Origin: Chloroflexota bacterium
GTDB taxonomy: Bacteria > Chloroflexota > Anaerolineae > Aggregatilineales > Phototrophicaceae
Reading direction: 5' to 3'
Length of the DNA: 64,000 nt
NCBI GenBank assembly: GCA_026708115.1
Contig: JAPOVL010000048.1
Span: 62,001 to 126,000, forward strand
Below are positions 49,604-58,597 of this stretch, in pieces; position 1 is the first letter of the stretch; the number at the start of each line of letters is the position of its first letter. A program made the translations under genes and the position numbers. The notes under the pieces are model-generated. The model was not told where the DNA came from and ran no database searches. It was given only the letters and a program-made list of their open reading frames with translations.

Positions 49604-49632
49604 TTGCGCGACTAGAACAAAAGTGCTATGAT
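49604..49632 (+). promoter_or_regulatory. recA promoter with a LexA-like palindrome in its spacer
   Basis: TTGCGC (49604-49609) and TATGAT (49627-49632) are 17 bases apart. The palindrome-like TAGAACAAAAGTGCTA (49613-49628) sits between and over them. GAACAAAAGTGC differs by one base from the Gram-positive-type SOS box pattern GAAC-N4-GTTC. A repressor bound here would block RNA polymerase directly. Confidence 0.55.
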
Positions 49633-49703
49633 GCCAATCATAGCGAAATGACTGTAAAGACACTACACTTAGGCATATTCCTAGACAAAGCGAGGCGGCG
49701 GCG

Positions 49704-50774
49704 ATGGCAAGAGCGAGACGAGCGGTTAAGGAAACCCAAATCATCGAAAGTCAAGACCACGAAGCCAGGCAGCGCGCGCTCGACGCCACCTTGACCGATA
49801 TCACCAAACGCTATGGCGACGGCACCATATTCAACCTGGGATCCGGTAATAACTTGCAGGTTGATACTATTTCCACCGGGTCGCTGGGCATTGATATTTC
49901 GCTGGGTGTGGGCGGTGTGCCGCGCGGGCGCATTACCGAGATTTACGGGCCGGAAAGTTCTGGCAAGACCACGCTTTGCTTGCATGTGGCCGCCGAAGCG
50001 CAAAGGACAGGTGGCATCTGCGCTTTCATTGATATGGAGCATGCGCTGGATCCGCTTTATGCCGAGAAGATCGGCGTCGATATTCAGCAGCTTTACGTCT
50101 CGCAGCCCGATACCGGCGAGCAGGCGCTGGAGATCACCGAGCATCTGGTGCGGTCTGGGGCACTGGATGTCATCATCGTCGACAGCGTCGCGGCGCTGGT
50201 GCCACGCGCGGAAATCGAGGGCGAAATGGGCGATTCGCACGTCGGCTTGCAAGCGCGCTTGATGAGCCAGGCGCTGCGCAAGCTGGCCGGCGCCATCAAG
50301 CAATCCAATGTCTGCGTGATTTTCACCAATCAATTGCGCGAGAAAGTCGGTGTCATGTTTGGCAGTCCGGAAACGACGCCCGGCGGCCGCGCGCTGAAGT
50401 TTTATGCCAGCGTGCGCATTGACATCCGCCGCATCCAGCAGATCAAGCACAGCGGCGACATCGTCGGCAACCGCACGCGCGTCAAAATTAAGAAGAACAA
50501 GGTAGCTGCGCCCTTCAAAGAGTGCGAATTCGACATTATGTTCAACCAGGGCATCAGCAAATCGGGCGAGATCATCGATATCGGCACTGAGCTCGATATC
50601 ATCGAGAAGCGTGGCGCCTTTTACCGCTATGCCGATGAGTTGCTGGGGCAGGGGCGGGAGAACGCCAAGGGGTTCCTGGGGAGCAACCGACAAATGTCGG
50701 ATCTGATCGAAGGTAAGATTCGCAGCGCCTTCGGCCTGCCGTCTCTGGCGGAGGTGGCTGGGGGCGAGGGTTAG
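49704..50774 (+). CDS. recA: Recombinase RecA
   Basis: A 356-residue strand-exchange ATPase and LexA co-protease. Walker A GPESSGKTT starts at residue 82, Walker B is LDVIIVDSVAALVPRAEIEG, and the DNA-binding segments MSQALRKLAGAIKQSN and GGRALKFYASVRIDIRR are present. The length is normal. The ATG follows GAGGCGGCGGCG. A damage-inducible promoter is suggested about 70 bases upstream. Its last four bases overlap the end of the convergent next gene. Confidence 0.97.
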   Translation: MARARRAVKETQIIESQDHEARQRALDATLTDITKRYGDGTIFNLGSGNNLQVDTISTGSLGIDISLGVGGVPRGRITEIYGPESSGKTTLCLHVAAEAQRTGGICAFIDMEHALDPLYAEKIGVDIQQLYVSQPDTGEQALEITEHLVRSGALDVIIVDSVAALVPRAEIEGEMGDSHVGLQARLMSQALRKLAGAIKQSNVCVIFTNQLREKVGVMFGSPETTPGGRALKFYASVRIDIRRIQQIKHSGDIVGNRTRVKIKKNKVAAPFKECEFDIMFNQGISKSGEIIDIGTELDIIEKRGAFYRYADELLGQGRENAKGFLGSNRQMSDLIEGKIRSAFGLPSLAEVAGGEG

Positions 50775-51076
50775 TCCTCACCCCGCCAGGCGAGCCAATC
50801 CCCCTCGCTGACCAACTTTCCGTTAGTGACCTCGCTGCTGGTCATGCGCTTATTCTTGTCGAAGTAAATCTCAACCTCGGCCTGGAAGGGACAGCGATGG
50901 CCGCTGGCCACTTTACGCACCCAATAGCCGCTGCCTTCGTCGGAGCGCGAGAGGTCGTTCATGGGGTCCACGCGTATGCGCAAGATCTCCTGGCAGGCTT
51001 TGGGCTGGACGTAAAAGTAGATCCCGCGATCGTCCGAGCGCGAGCCGCCACTTAGGAGCGTCTTTAGGAATTGCAT
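50771..51076 (-). CDS. Small hypothetical protein beside recA
   Basis: A 101-residue soluble protein, MQFLKTLLSGGSRSDDRGIY with later KACQEILRIRVDPMNDLSRS and FQAEVEIYFDKNKRM. AAAGGACGAGACC precedes the ATG, so it looks translated. I do not recognise a family. It overlaps the end of recA by four bases from the opposite strand. Confidence 0.65.
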   Translation of the reverse strand: MQFLKTLLSGGSRSDDRGIYFYVQPKACQEILRIRVDPMNDLSRSDEGSGYWVRKVASGHRCPFQAEVEIYFDKNKRMTSSEVTNGKLVSEGDWLAWRGED

Positions 51077-51121
51077 GGTCTCGTCCTTTCGATCCCCCCG
51101 AACACCCTGACCGACAAAGGC

Positions 51122-51745
51122 TTAACTGTCACCACGTTTGCGTTCGTCGCGCGGCAGCACGGGTCGCGCCAGCGAGATCAAGAGCCAAATGCCAAGCATG
51201 ACGGCAATGATGGTGGCCAGTTGACGCGTCGGCTCGCTGAAGAGCCCCACTGTGGGTAATTGCGGCGCCTCTTCGCTGGGTTCGAGCCGCACGACGGTAA
51301 ACTCGTCGACCACATCCGCCAGGGTACTCAGGTCGGCGGCATGCGCCGAGGTCATACGCGCGAACAAGGACTCATAGATCCAGGAGTTGCGGCTGAACAT
51401 GTACAAGGCGCTTAAGGCTTCCGGCGGGTTATCCACCGGTATCGCTTTGGCGTCCAGCACTTCGCTGCCAAGCTGAATGGTGACACGTGGGTTCTGCAAG
51501 ACGTTTTTGTACCAGTCGGTGTTCTTGCCCCAGCCGCTGACGATGTAGAATTTGCTGCCGTGCCGGCGATACTCCACCACGACATGACGCGCCTGTCCGC
51601 TCTTGCGCCCTTCGGTCGTCAATATCAGCAGGGGAATCCACTTCAAAGCGGGACCCCAGCCGAGTTGATACAAATATAACGGCAGACGAAATATCGATTT
51701 CGCGAGCGCCTGGGGGCTGGACAAGGATGCGTCAGACAGGGACAT
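51122..51745 (-). CDS. DUF385-type deazaflavin (F420)-dependent nitroreductase family protein, membrane-anchored
   Basis: A 207-residue protein. Residues ~35-110 match the split-barrel F420/FMN family: LTTEGRKSGQARHVVVEYRR (the phosphate-binding RKSG), then FYIVSGWGKNTDWYKNVLQN. The last ~30 residues (ATIIAVMLGIWLLISLARPV) are a single membrane segment, which is extra to the core family. The substrate is unknown. The start lacks a strong ribosome-binding site. A second DUF385-type protein is encoded at 61203. Confidence 0.8.
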   Translation of the reverse strand: MSLSDASLSSPQALAKSIFRLPLYLYQLGWGPALKWIPLLILTTEGRKSGQARHVVVEYRRHGSKFYIVSGWGKNTDWYKNVLQNPRVTIQLGSEVLDAKAIPVDNPPEALSALYMFSRNSWIYESLFARMTSAHAADLSTLADVVDEFTVVRLEPSEEAPQLPTVGLFSEPTRQLATIIAVMLGIWLLISLARPVLPRDERKRGDS

Positions 51746-51864
51746 GATTGTGTTGCTCTGAATTCGAGAATGTGGCGTAAGTTTACCCGATTTGCACTCG
51801 AATGCCAGTCCGACGGCGCTTTATCTGTCAAAGCGCAAGCGCCACTAGCGCCGCATTTTTCCGC

Positions 51865-52827
51865 CTAATCCCACTCCGATCGGCGGCGCGTTCGCCGATA
51901 CGACTCGTCGTTCTGGCCCCGCATGATCTGGCGCCGCGCTTTCTGTACATCGCTTTCGTGTTTGAGCAGGACTGTCAAAGTCGTTTCCAGTGTTTTTTCG
52001 TCGATGCTATCAGCATTGAGCATGACCAGCGCCTTCGCCCAGTCGATCGTTTCGGAGACGCTGGGATTCTTTTTCAAGTCCAGCCGGCGCAAACCTTGCA
52101 CCACCTCAACGGTTTGCTGCGCCAGTTTATCCTCCATCTCCGGCACGCGCATTTTGACGATATTCATTTCCGCTTCGTGGCTGGGATAATCGACGAAGAG
52201 ATAGAGGCAGCGTCGTTTGAGCGCTTCGGAAAGTTCGCGCGTGTTATTGCTGGTCAAGACCACACTGGGGTGGTGCCGGGCCGTGACCGTGCCCAGCTCG
52301 GGGATTGATACCTGAAAATCGCTGAGTATCTCCAGCAAAAAAGCTTCAAACTCGGCATCGGCGCGGTCGATCTCGTCAATCAGCAAAACGGCCGGTTCAT
52401 CGCTCAAAAGCGCCGCCAACAGTGGACGCGCCAGCAAGAAACGTTCGCTGAAGAAGACGTCGTCTTCTTCGCCCAGGCGGTCGGCGGCTTGCCGCAAGGT
52501 ATCAGCCGCGGCCAGCAGATCGCTCAACTTGTCGCGCAGCAACTGCGTATAGAGCATTTGCTTGGCATATTCCCATTCGTAAAGCGCTTTATTCTCGTCC
52601 AGCCCCTCGTAACATTGCAGGCGAATCAAGGGCTTGTCAGCCGCGGCCGACCAGGCCTTCGCCAGTTCCGTCTTGCCAACGCCTGCGGGTCCTTCGACCA
52701 GAAGCGGCTTGCCCAGCTTGTCGGCCAGGAAAACGACCGTAGAGATGTCGTCGCTGGCGATGTACTGCTCTTGGCTGAGCGCATTGGTGACACCTGTTAC
52801 GTCTTCAAACATAGGTTTACGATCCAT
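51865..52827 (-). CDS. MoxR-type AAA ATPase
   Basis: A protein of about 320 residues in the MoxR/CoxD branch of AAA+ ATPases. Walker A is VEGPAGVGKTELAKAWS, Walker B is VLLIDEIDRADAEFEAFLLE, sensor 1 is VVLTSNNTRELSEALKRRCL and an Arg finger follows. These ATPases help assemble or activate metalloenzymes and membrane complexes together with VWA proteins; a CoxE-like VWA protein is encoded 9 kb away. I chose ATG ending at 52827 (MDRKPMFEDVTG); ATG 52812 is also plausible and the open frame reaches 52908. Confidence 0.87.
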   Translation of the reverse strand: MDRKPMFEDVTGVTNALSQEQYIASDDISTVVFLADKLGKPLLVEGPAGVGKTELAKAWSAAADKPLIRLQCYEGLDENKALYEWEYAKQMLYTQLLRDKLSDLLAAADTLRQAADRLGEEDDVFFSERFLLARPLLAALLSDEPAVLLIDEIDRADAEFEAFLLEILSDFQVSIPELGTVTARHHPSVVLTSNNTRELSEALKRRCLYLFVDYPSHEAEMNIVKMRVPEMEDKLAQQTVEVVQGLRRLDLKKNPSVSETIDWAKALVMLNADSIDEKTLETTLTVLLKHESDVQKARRQIMRGQNDESYRRTRRRSEWD

Positions 52828-53002
52828 TCTGTCGCGCGATGAGTAGGGCCAAACCGTGTATTTGGAGTGTAACCGACTTGCTCTTGTCCTGGCAAGCACA
52901 CTCATCAAAGTCTAGCCCGCAGAGCGCGTAAGTTGACAAGACAGCTCTAAGTTGTTCTATTCGTGAGGAGAAATCATCCCCAAGACACTGAAGGAGATAA
53001 AG

Positions 53003-53473
53003 ATGCCGGATGTATTCTTACAAGAAACTGTGCCCCTGCCACCGCAAGCCGCATTTGATACATTCGTGGGGCAAATGGACGTCTGGTGGCCGCGGCAAGG
53101 TGTCTTTCCCTACAGCTTCGCGCCGGAGGGCGCCTTCCCGCGGCACATCCGTTTTGAGGCGGAGTTGAACGGGCGCTATTTCGAGATCTTTTCCGATGGC
53201 AGCGAATACGAAATCGGCCGCATCACCGTCTGGCAGCCGCCCGATTCTTTGGGTTACACCTGGCAGGATCCTACCTGGCCGGGCCAAAACCAGATCAGCT
53301 TGCGCTTTGATTTTGATGGCGAGTGCACACTTGTTACTTACAAACAGGATGGCTTCACAGGCGCGGGCGTGCCGGATCTGATTCCCTATTATCAGATCGG
53401 TTGCCGACAGACGCTTTCGTCATACATCGCGCACTGCCGCGCGATCTTTGAATTGCAGCAGCTAGGGCAGTGA
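53003..53473 (+). CDS. SRPBCC (AHSA1-like) domain protein
   Basis: A 156-residue protein with the START/AHSA1 pattern: VPLPPQAAFDTFVGQMDVWW at the start, GGRYFE-like NGRYFEIFSDGSEYEIGRIT in the middle, and the final helix IAHCRAIFEL. Such proteins bind hydrophobic ligands in a deep pocket; no ligand can be named. AAGGAGATAAAG precedes the ATG. It ends two bases before the convergent coaBC stop. Confidence 0.82.
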   Translation: MPDVFLQETVPLPPQAAFDTFVGQMDVWWPRQGVFPYSFAPEGAFPRHIRFEAELNGRYFEIFSDGSEYEIGRITVWQPPDSLGYTWQDPTWPGQNQISLRFDFDGECTLVTYKQDGFTGAGVPDLIPYYQIGCRQTLSSYIAHCRAIFELQQLGQ

Positions 53474-53474
53474 T

Positions 53475-54707
53475 TCAGTCGAGCAGCCCGCCGATCCGTT
53501 CGATAATGTAGGCGCCGATATCAGCCTTGCTGCGTCGGTCAATCTTGTGTAATCCGCCATCCATATCCAGCACAAGCACGCGATTGGTATCCACTTGAAA
53601 TCCGGCGTCGTTGGCGGTGATGTCGTTGGCAATCAACAGGTCCAATCCCTTTCGTTGCAGCTTGTCAGTGGCGTTTTCGACCAGATTCTCGCTTTCAGCG
53701 GCGAAGCCAACCACGATCATGGGATAACCCGTATCAGCGCGCCTTTGCTTAACCGTCATCAGAATGTCGGCGGTGCGTTCCAGGGGCAAGGTCAAATCGT
53801 GGTCCGCTTTCTTGATCTTCTGCTGGGAAACATCGGCTGGTTTGTAATCGGCCACCGCCGCTGCCATGACCAACGCAGTCGATTCAACAAGGTTTTCCAG
53901 TACGGCCTCTTGCATCGCCCCGGCAGAATCGACCGAAACCAGCCTGGCGCCAATTGGGGGCGCCAGGTGCTGCGCTGCCGAGATCAAGACAACCTCCGCG
54001 CCCGCATCGAGCGCGGCTTGCGCGATGGCATAGCCCTGCTTGCCGGACGAGCGATTGCTGAGGTAACGCACTGGATCAAGCGCCTCTCGCGTGCCGCCGG
54101 CCGTGACCACCAGCTTGTGTCCCGACAGTTCACCATCCAGGCCCAGAATCCGCCGGACTTGCCCCATCAAGGTCGACGTCTCTGGCAGGCGCCCCAAGCC
54201 CGACAAGCCGCTGGCAAAACGCCCGATTTCCGGTTCGATCACGTGGACGTCGCGCGACCGCAAGACTTCGAGGTTGGCGCGCAGCGCGGGGTTCTCGTAC
54301 ATAGCGCCGTCCATAGCCGGGGCGATGGCGAGGGGGCATTTTGCAGCCAGGGCCGTTACTGCCAGAAGGTCGTCGGCTAGTCCATGCGCCAGCTTGGCGA
54401 TCGTGTTGGCAGTTGCGGGGGCGATCAGGAGAAAGTCGGCCTCTTCCGCCAAACCTATATGCGCGATGTGTGTTGGCAAGCCGCCGTCCGCGTCGCTCTG
54501 CCACAGATCTGTGTACACCGGACGTCCGCTCACCGACTGAAAGGCAAGCGGAGCGACAAATCGCTGTGCGGCTTCTGTCATGATCACGTCGACGGCGACG
54601 CCCGACTGCGTCAATTTGCTAACGAGATCAAGCGACTTGTAGCTGGCGATGCTCCCGCAGACACCCAGGATAATGCGTTTGCCGTCTAATAACGCGATTG
54701 TATCCAT
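53475..54707 (-). CDS. coaBC: Bifunctional phosphopantothenoylcysteine decarboxylase/synthase
   Basis: A 410-residue enzyme for two steps of coenzyme A synthesis. The N-terminal CoaC flavoprotein half has GVCGSIASYKSLDLVSKLTQ, FVAPLAFQSVSGRPVYTDLW and IAPAMDGAMYENP (PAMD where many homologues have PAMN). The C-terminal CoaB half has VTAGGTREALDPVRYLSNRS, VMAAAVADYKPA and the QQKIKKADHDL motif needed for synthase activity. Length is normal. Confidence 0.94.
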   Translation of the reverse strand: MDTIALLDGKRIILGVCGSIASYKSLDLVSKLTQSGVAVDVIMTEAAQRFVAPLAFQSVSGRPVYTDLWQSDADGGLPTHIAHIGLAEEADFLLIAPATANTIAKLAHGLADDLLAVTALAAKCPLAIAPAMDGAMYENPALRANLEVLRSRDVHVIEPEIGRFASGLSGLGRLPETSTLMGQVRRILGLDGELSGHKLVVTAGGTREALDPVRYLSNRSSGKQGYAIAQAALDAGAEVVLISAAQHLAPPIGARLVSVDSAGAMQEAVLENLVESTALVMAAAVADYKPADVSQQKIKKADHDLTLPLERTADILMTVKQRRADTGYPMIVVGFAAESENLVENATDKLQRKGLDLLIANDITANDAGFQVDTNRVLVLDMDGGLHKIDRRSKADIGAYIIERIGGLLD

Positions 54708-54898
54708 GGCTCACTTTGTGCTAGTCCTGCAGTTCCATGTTACACAATGCGCGGCGGAAACAAAAGGATTTCGTATAATCAGTCGCGCTGCAAACGCTGA
54801 AATAGTAGGCAAAGAGCAGGGCAAATCAACTCGCGTCAAGCTGCCCTTTCTGATAGAGTTGACTCTACTGTCGGGGCGTATAAAGCGGGAGATACGGT

Positions 54899-56137
54899 AT
54901 GAATTCGGGCGAGGCAACCAGGGCGATTCACGCGCTGTGCTCGATGTTCATCGCCCTCGTTTTGCTTTTGTCCGCGTGCAGCCTCGGCGTCCCAAGCGCG
55001 GCCGTCGCGCCGGTAGCGTTTGCCGGTCCTCCGGTGATCCGTATCGCTTCTCCTTTGCCGGATCAAACATTTTTGTCCGGGGCAACGGTCATCGTACAAG
55101 CGCGCATTGAGAATGCGGGCCCGGATTTGGCACGGGTGACGATGCTGCTGGATGGCGATGTGATCGGCGAAAAGCAAGGTCCCAATCCCATTGGCGCTTC
55201 GGTCGTACCGGTCACGATCGACTGGCCCACGAGCAGACCTGGTCAATTCGAGATCACAGTGGCGGCGGAACGCGGCGATGGCAGCGGTGCCAGCGAGAGC
55301 GTTTCGATCTCGGTCGTCCTAGCACCTGCAGACGAGGAAACGCAGGAAAGCGTCGAAGTCGTCCCTCCAGCGGAAGAAATCGTCGACGCTACAGTTGTCC
55401 CGCCCCCTGACGAAACCGCCGTGCTTAGCACAGCCGCGCCAGTCGTTTCCGCAACCCCTCCGCCACCAACCAGCCCGTCCGTGCTTTCGAGCAGAAGCGT
55501 AGCGGCGGTGATTGCGAAGCCGTCTAACTTGCGTCGCGGTCCCGGAACGTCCTTTGAACTGGTCGGAAGCATTGCCGTCAACCAAGAAGTTGTCATCGTT
55601 GCGGTGAATCCCGATCGTGACTGGTACCACATTCGTTACGGCGCCCAGGGCGATGCCTGGATCTATTCGGAACTGGTTAGTCCCGGCGGCGATCTGGTAG
55701 GCCTTCCCGTGGAGTCGGGTCCGGCGCCAGTTGAGCCGGCGGCTGACGCGCCTTCGGCCGGCGGCGTTAATCTGGTGATCGCGGGCATTAGACTCGAGCC
55801 TCAGAATCTGGTCTGCAACCAGGCTGGCAAGGTAACTGTGTCGATACGCAATGAAGGCACTGAAGACGCGGCTACCGGCGGTTGGATAGCGGTGGAAGAC
55901 AACATTCCCGGTCGCGACGAGCCTGTGGCGCGGTCAGATCCAGCGAGCCCCTTCCCAACGATACGAGCCGGGGAAACCATCACGGCAATACCCGTCAACA
56001 TTACCGTTAGCGTATATTATGAAGAAGTGCATCAGATCGTTGTTTCCATCGATAGTGGCGGGCACATTGCCGAAACGAATGAAAACGACAATTCCGACTA
56101 CAGAGAATATACCTTGCAGCGGGGCAACTGTCCCTAA
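54899..56137 (+). CDS. Lipoprotein with Ig-like, SH3b and CARDB domains
   Basis: A 412-residue lipoprotein. The lipobox LLLSAC puts the lipidated Cys at about residue 27. An Ig-like domain (~45-140, IASPLPDQTFLSGATVIVQA) is followed by a Pro/Glu-rich linker. Then come an SH3b domain (~205-265, KPSNLRRGPGTSFELVGSIA) and a CARDB-like domain (~288-405, GKVTVSIRNEGTEDA, ETNENDNSDY). GGGAGATACGGT precedes the ATG. The architecture suggests a surface protein binding cell wall or glycans; the exact role is unknown. Confidence 0.82.
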   Translation: MNSGEATRAIHALCSMFIALVLLLSACSLGVPSAAVAPVAFAGPPVIRIASPLPDQTFLSGATVIVQARIENAGPDLARVTMLLDGDVIGEKQGPNPIGASVVPVTIDWPTSRPGQFEITVAAERGDGSGASESVSISVVLAPADEETQESVEVVPPAEEIVDATVVPPPDETAVLSTAAPVVSATPPPPTSPSVLSSRSVAAVIAKPSNLRRGPGTSFELVGSIAVNQEVVIVAVNPDRDWYHIRYGAQGDAWIYSELVSPGGDLVGLPVESGPAPVEPAADAPSAGGVNLVIAGIRLEPQNLVCNQAGKVTVSIRNEGTEDAATGGWIAVEDNIPGRDEPVARSDPASPFPTIRAGETITAIPVNITVSVYYEEVHQIVVSIDSGGHIAETNENDNSDYREYTLQRGNCP

Positions 56138-56233
56138 GCACGGCCTGCGTTGCGGCGCTCCCCGACCCTAGCAATCTCCCTTGATTTACCCTACATTTTC
56201 TTCTCCTGTGCCACAACTGAAAGGCGGACTAAT

Positions 56234-57001
56234 TTGACCTCTATCCTTGTCACCAATGACGATGGTTATGACGCGCCCGGCATCGTGGCGTTGGCGGAGG
56301 CTATGCGCGCCCTGGGCGAGGTGCGAGTCAGTGCTCCAGCCACCAATCAGAGCGGATCGGGTCACGCGATCACCCTTTTCAAGGATATTCCGTACAGGCG
56401 TTGCGAGGTGGGAAGCGGCATCCCGGCGCTCGCGGTCAGCGGGTCGCCCGCCGATTGCATCGCTGTCGCCATGTTGGGCTTGCTGGATCACAAGCCGGAC
56501 ATCGTCGTCTCCGGCATCAATCGCGGCGCAAACATGGGGCAAGACCTGACCTACAGCGGGACCGTCACCGCTGCCTTGGAAGCCGCGATACACGGCTTGC
56601 CCGCCCTTGCTATATCGCTGGCCGCGCCGCGCGCCGACCGCGTCGAAGACTATCAGGCAGCGGCGGAGATCGCGATTCGCATCGCGCGCAAGGTGTTGGA
56701 AGAGGGACTGCCGCCTTTGACGATCCTCAGCGTCAACGTGCCGGACGTGGCCCATTTTCAAGACCTGCGAGGCATCCGCCTGACGCGGCAAGGGGTGCGG
56801 ATTTATCGCGACATACTCAACCACATCGACGGGGGCGTGGTCCGTGTTGAAGGCCAGCCGCCGGTCGGCAATTTTGATGAGATAGGTACCGATATCTGGG
56901 CGGTTCATCGCGACTTTGTCAGCGTGACGCCGGTCCATCTCGATATGACGGCGCATCAATTCATGGCGACGCTGGAAGCCTGGGACCTGCGCTTGTCATA
57001 G
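56234..57001 (+). CDS. surE: 5'/3'-nucleotidase SurE
   Basis: A 255-residue phosphatase acting on nucleoside monophosphates. The metal site ILVTNDDGYDAPGI, the Ser/Asn segments PATNQSGSGHAIT and VSGSPADCIAV, and SGINRGANMGQDLTYSGTVT are all present. The start is a TTG at 56234 behind AAAGGCGGA, which puts the N-terminus at TSILVTNDDG, as in the family. The upstream open frame from 56150 is not needed. Confidence 0.92.
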   Translation: MTSILVTNDDGYDAPGIVALAEAMRALGEVRVSAPATNQSGSGHAITLFKDIPYRRCEVGSGIPALAVSGSPADCIAVAMLGLLDHKPDIVVSGINRGANMGQDLTYSGTVTAALEAAIHGLPALAISLAAPRADRVEDYQAAAEIAIRIARKVLEEGLPPLTILSVNVPDVAHFQDLRGIRLTRQGVRIYRDILNHIDGGVVRVEGQPPVGNFDEIGTDIWAVHRDFVSVTPVHLDMTAHQFMATLEAWDLRLS

Positions 57002-57035
57002 CGCTACAGTTGCATCGCCCTGGATTCATCGAGCC

Positions 57036-58559
57036 TCAAACATCAAATTCGACGCCCTGCGCCAGCGGCAATTCGCTGGAGTAGTTGATGGTATTCGTCT
57101 GCCTTCGCATATAAGCTTTCCAGGCATCGGAGCCGGATTCGCGCCCGCCGCCGGTATCTTTTTCGCCACCGAATGCGCCGCCGATCTCGGCGCCGCTGGT
57201 GCCGATGTTGATGTTGGCGATACCACAGTCGGACCCGGCATGGGATAAAAAGCGTTCCGCCGCCTGCAGGTCGCGTGTGAACATCGCACTGGATAGCCCC
57301 TGCGGCACCGCGTTATGCATGGCGATGGCTTCATCCAGCGTCTCATACGTCATAACATACAGGATGGGCGCAAAGGTCTCTTCATATACTAGCGTGGTCT
57401 GCCGCGGCATACGGATGATGGTCGGCTCGACGTAGTTTGCGCCGATGGCCGGCAGCTTGCCTCCGCCCGTCAACACGCGCCCGCCTTCCGCCTCGGCCCT
57501 GTCAATCGCTTCCATCATCGCATCAACAGCGCGGCCATTAACTAGTGGGCCCAGCAGCACGCCCTCCGCCATGGGATCGCCAACTGTCACGGATTGGTAG
57601 GCGCGAACGAGTCGATCGCAAAACTCGTCAACAAGCGAGTGCTCCACAAAGAGCCGGCGGGTGGTGGTGCAGCGTTGCCCGGCGGTTCCGACGGCGCCAA
57701 AAAGAATGGCGCGGATGGCCATGTCCAGGTCGGCGTCGGCGCTGACGATGATGCCATTATTGCCTCCCAGTTCCAAAATGCAGCGCCCCAGGCGTCCTGC
57801 AACCGCCCGGGCTACATGCCTGCCCACGCGGATCGAGCCGGTAAAGCTGATCAGCGGGAGGCGTTCATCGCGGATCATAGGTTCGCCTATCGAGTCGTTG
57901 TCGCCGATGACTATATTGAAGACACCGGTAAGGTCGTGCTTCGCCATCACGCGATTGCAGATCCGCTGTATCGCAATCGCTGTCAAAGGGGTCGTCGGCG
58001 ACGGCTTCCATATCATCGTATCGCCGCAGACAGCCGCGATGGCCGCATTCCAGGACCAGACCGCTACCGGAAAATTGAAAGCAGTGATGATACCAATCGG
58101 TCCCAGCGGGTGCCATTGCTCGTACATGCGATGACCCGGGCGCTCCGAATGCATGGTTAAGCCATAAAGTTGCCGGGACAAGCCCACAGCGAAGTCGCAG
58201 ATGTCGATCATCTCTTGCACTTCACCCAGGCCTTCGGTACGGATCTTGCCATTTTCCAATGTAATCAATTCGCCCAAGGGTTCTTTGTATTCTCGCAGGG
58301 CATTGCCCAGATCGCGGATGAGCTCTCCGCGTTTTGGCGCCGGTAGCGCGCGCCATTGATCAAAGCCCCCTTGCGCGGCCGACACCGCTTGGTCATAGTT
58401 TTGGGCAGTGGCCTGCACGACGGTGGCAATGACCTCGTTGTTGGCAGGGTTGATCGACTGCAGTTCCGCGCCCTGCGGATCATGGATCCAGTTATCGACG
58501 CCGCAACAGACACCGGCGTTCACTTCGCTGATGCCAAGCCTTTCTAAAATATCTTTCAT
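57036..58559 (-). CDS. Aldehyde dehydrogenase, ALDH7 (aminoadipate-semialdehyde) type
   Basis: An enzyme of about 507 residues. The catalytic Cys is in GTAGQRCTTTRRLFVEHS, a signature close to that of ALDH7 (antiquitin, 2-aminoadipate-6-semialdehyde dehydrogenase); the catalytic Glu is in ILELGGNNGIIV. The cofactor segments ITAFNFPVAVWSWNAAIA and SFTGSIRVGRHVARAV are normal. AAGGAGGC before ATG 58559 decides the start over the longer frame to 58601. In lysine breakdown this enzyme forms 2-aminoadipate; here it is separate from any pathway partner. Confidence 0.9.
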   Translation of the reverse strand: MKDILERLGISEVNAGVCCGVDNWIHDPQGAELQSINPANNEVIATVVQATAQNYDQAVSAAQGGFDQWRALPAPKRGELIRDLGNALREYKEPLGELITLENGKIRTEGLGEVQEMIDICDFAVGLSRQLYGLTMHSERPGHRMYEQWHPLGPIGIITAFNFPVAVWSWNAAIAAVCGDTMIWKPSPTTPLTAIAIQRICNRVMAKHDLTGVFNIVIGDNDSIGEPMIRDERLPLISFTGSIRVGRHVARAVAGRLGRCILELGGNNGIIVSADADLDMAIRAILFGAVGTAGQRCTTTRRLFVEHSLVDEFCDRLVRAYQSVTVGDPMAEGVLLGPLVNGRAVDAMMEAIDRAEAEGGRVLTGGGKLPAIGANYVEPTIIRMPRQTTLVYEETFAPILYVMTYETLDEAIAMHNAVPQGLSSAMFTRDLQAAERFLSHAGSDCGIANINIGTSGAEIGGAFGGEKDTGGGRESGSDAWKAYMRRQTNTINYSSELPLAQGVEFDV

Positions 58560-58597
58560 GTCTGAAGCCTCCTTGGATGTCACGTCGCCGCCCTTGG

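Noticed and set aside
49638..50693. 351-codon open frame on the minus strand
   Set aside because: Antisense to recA, which is unmistakable; the mirror frame has no independent support.
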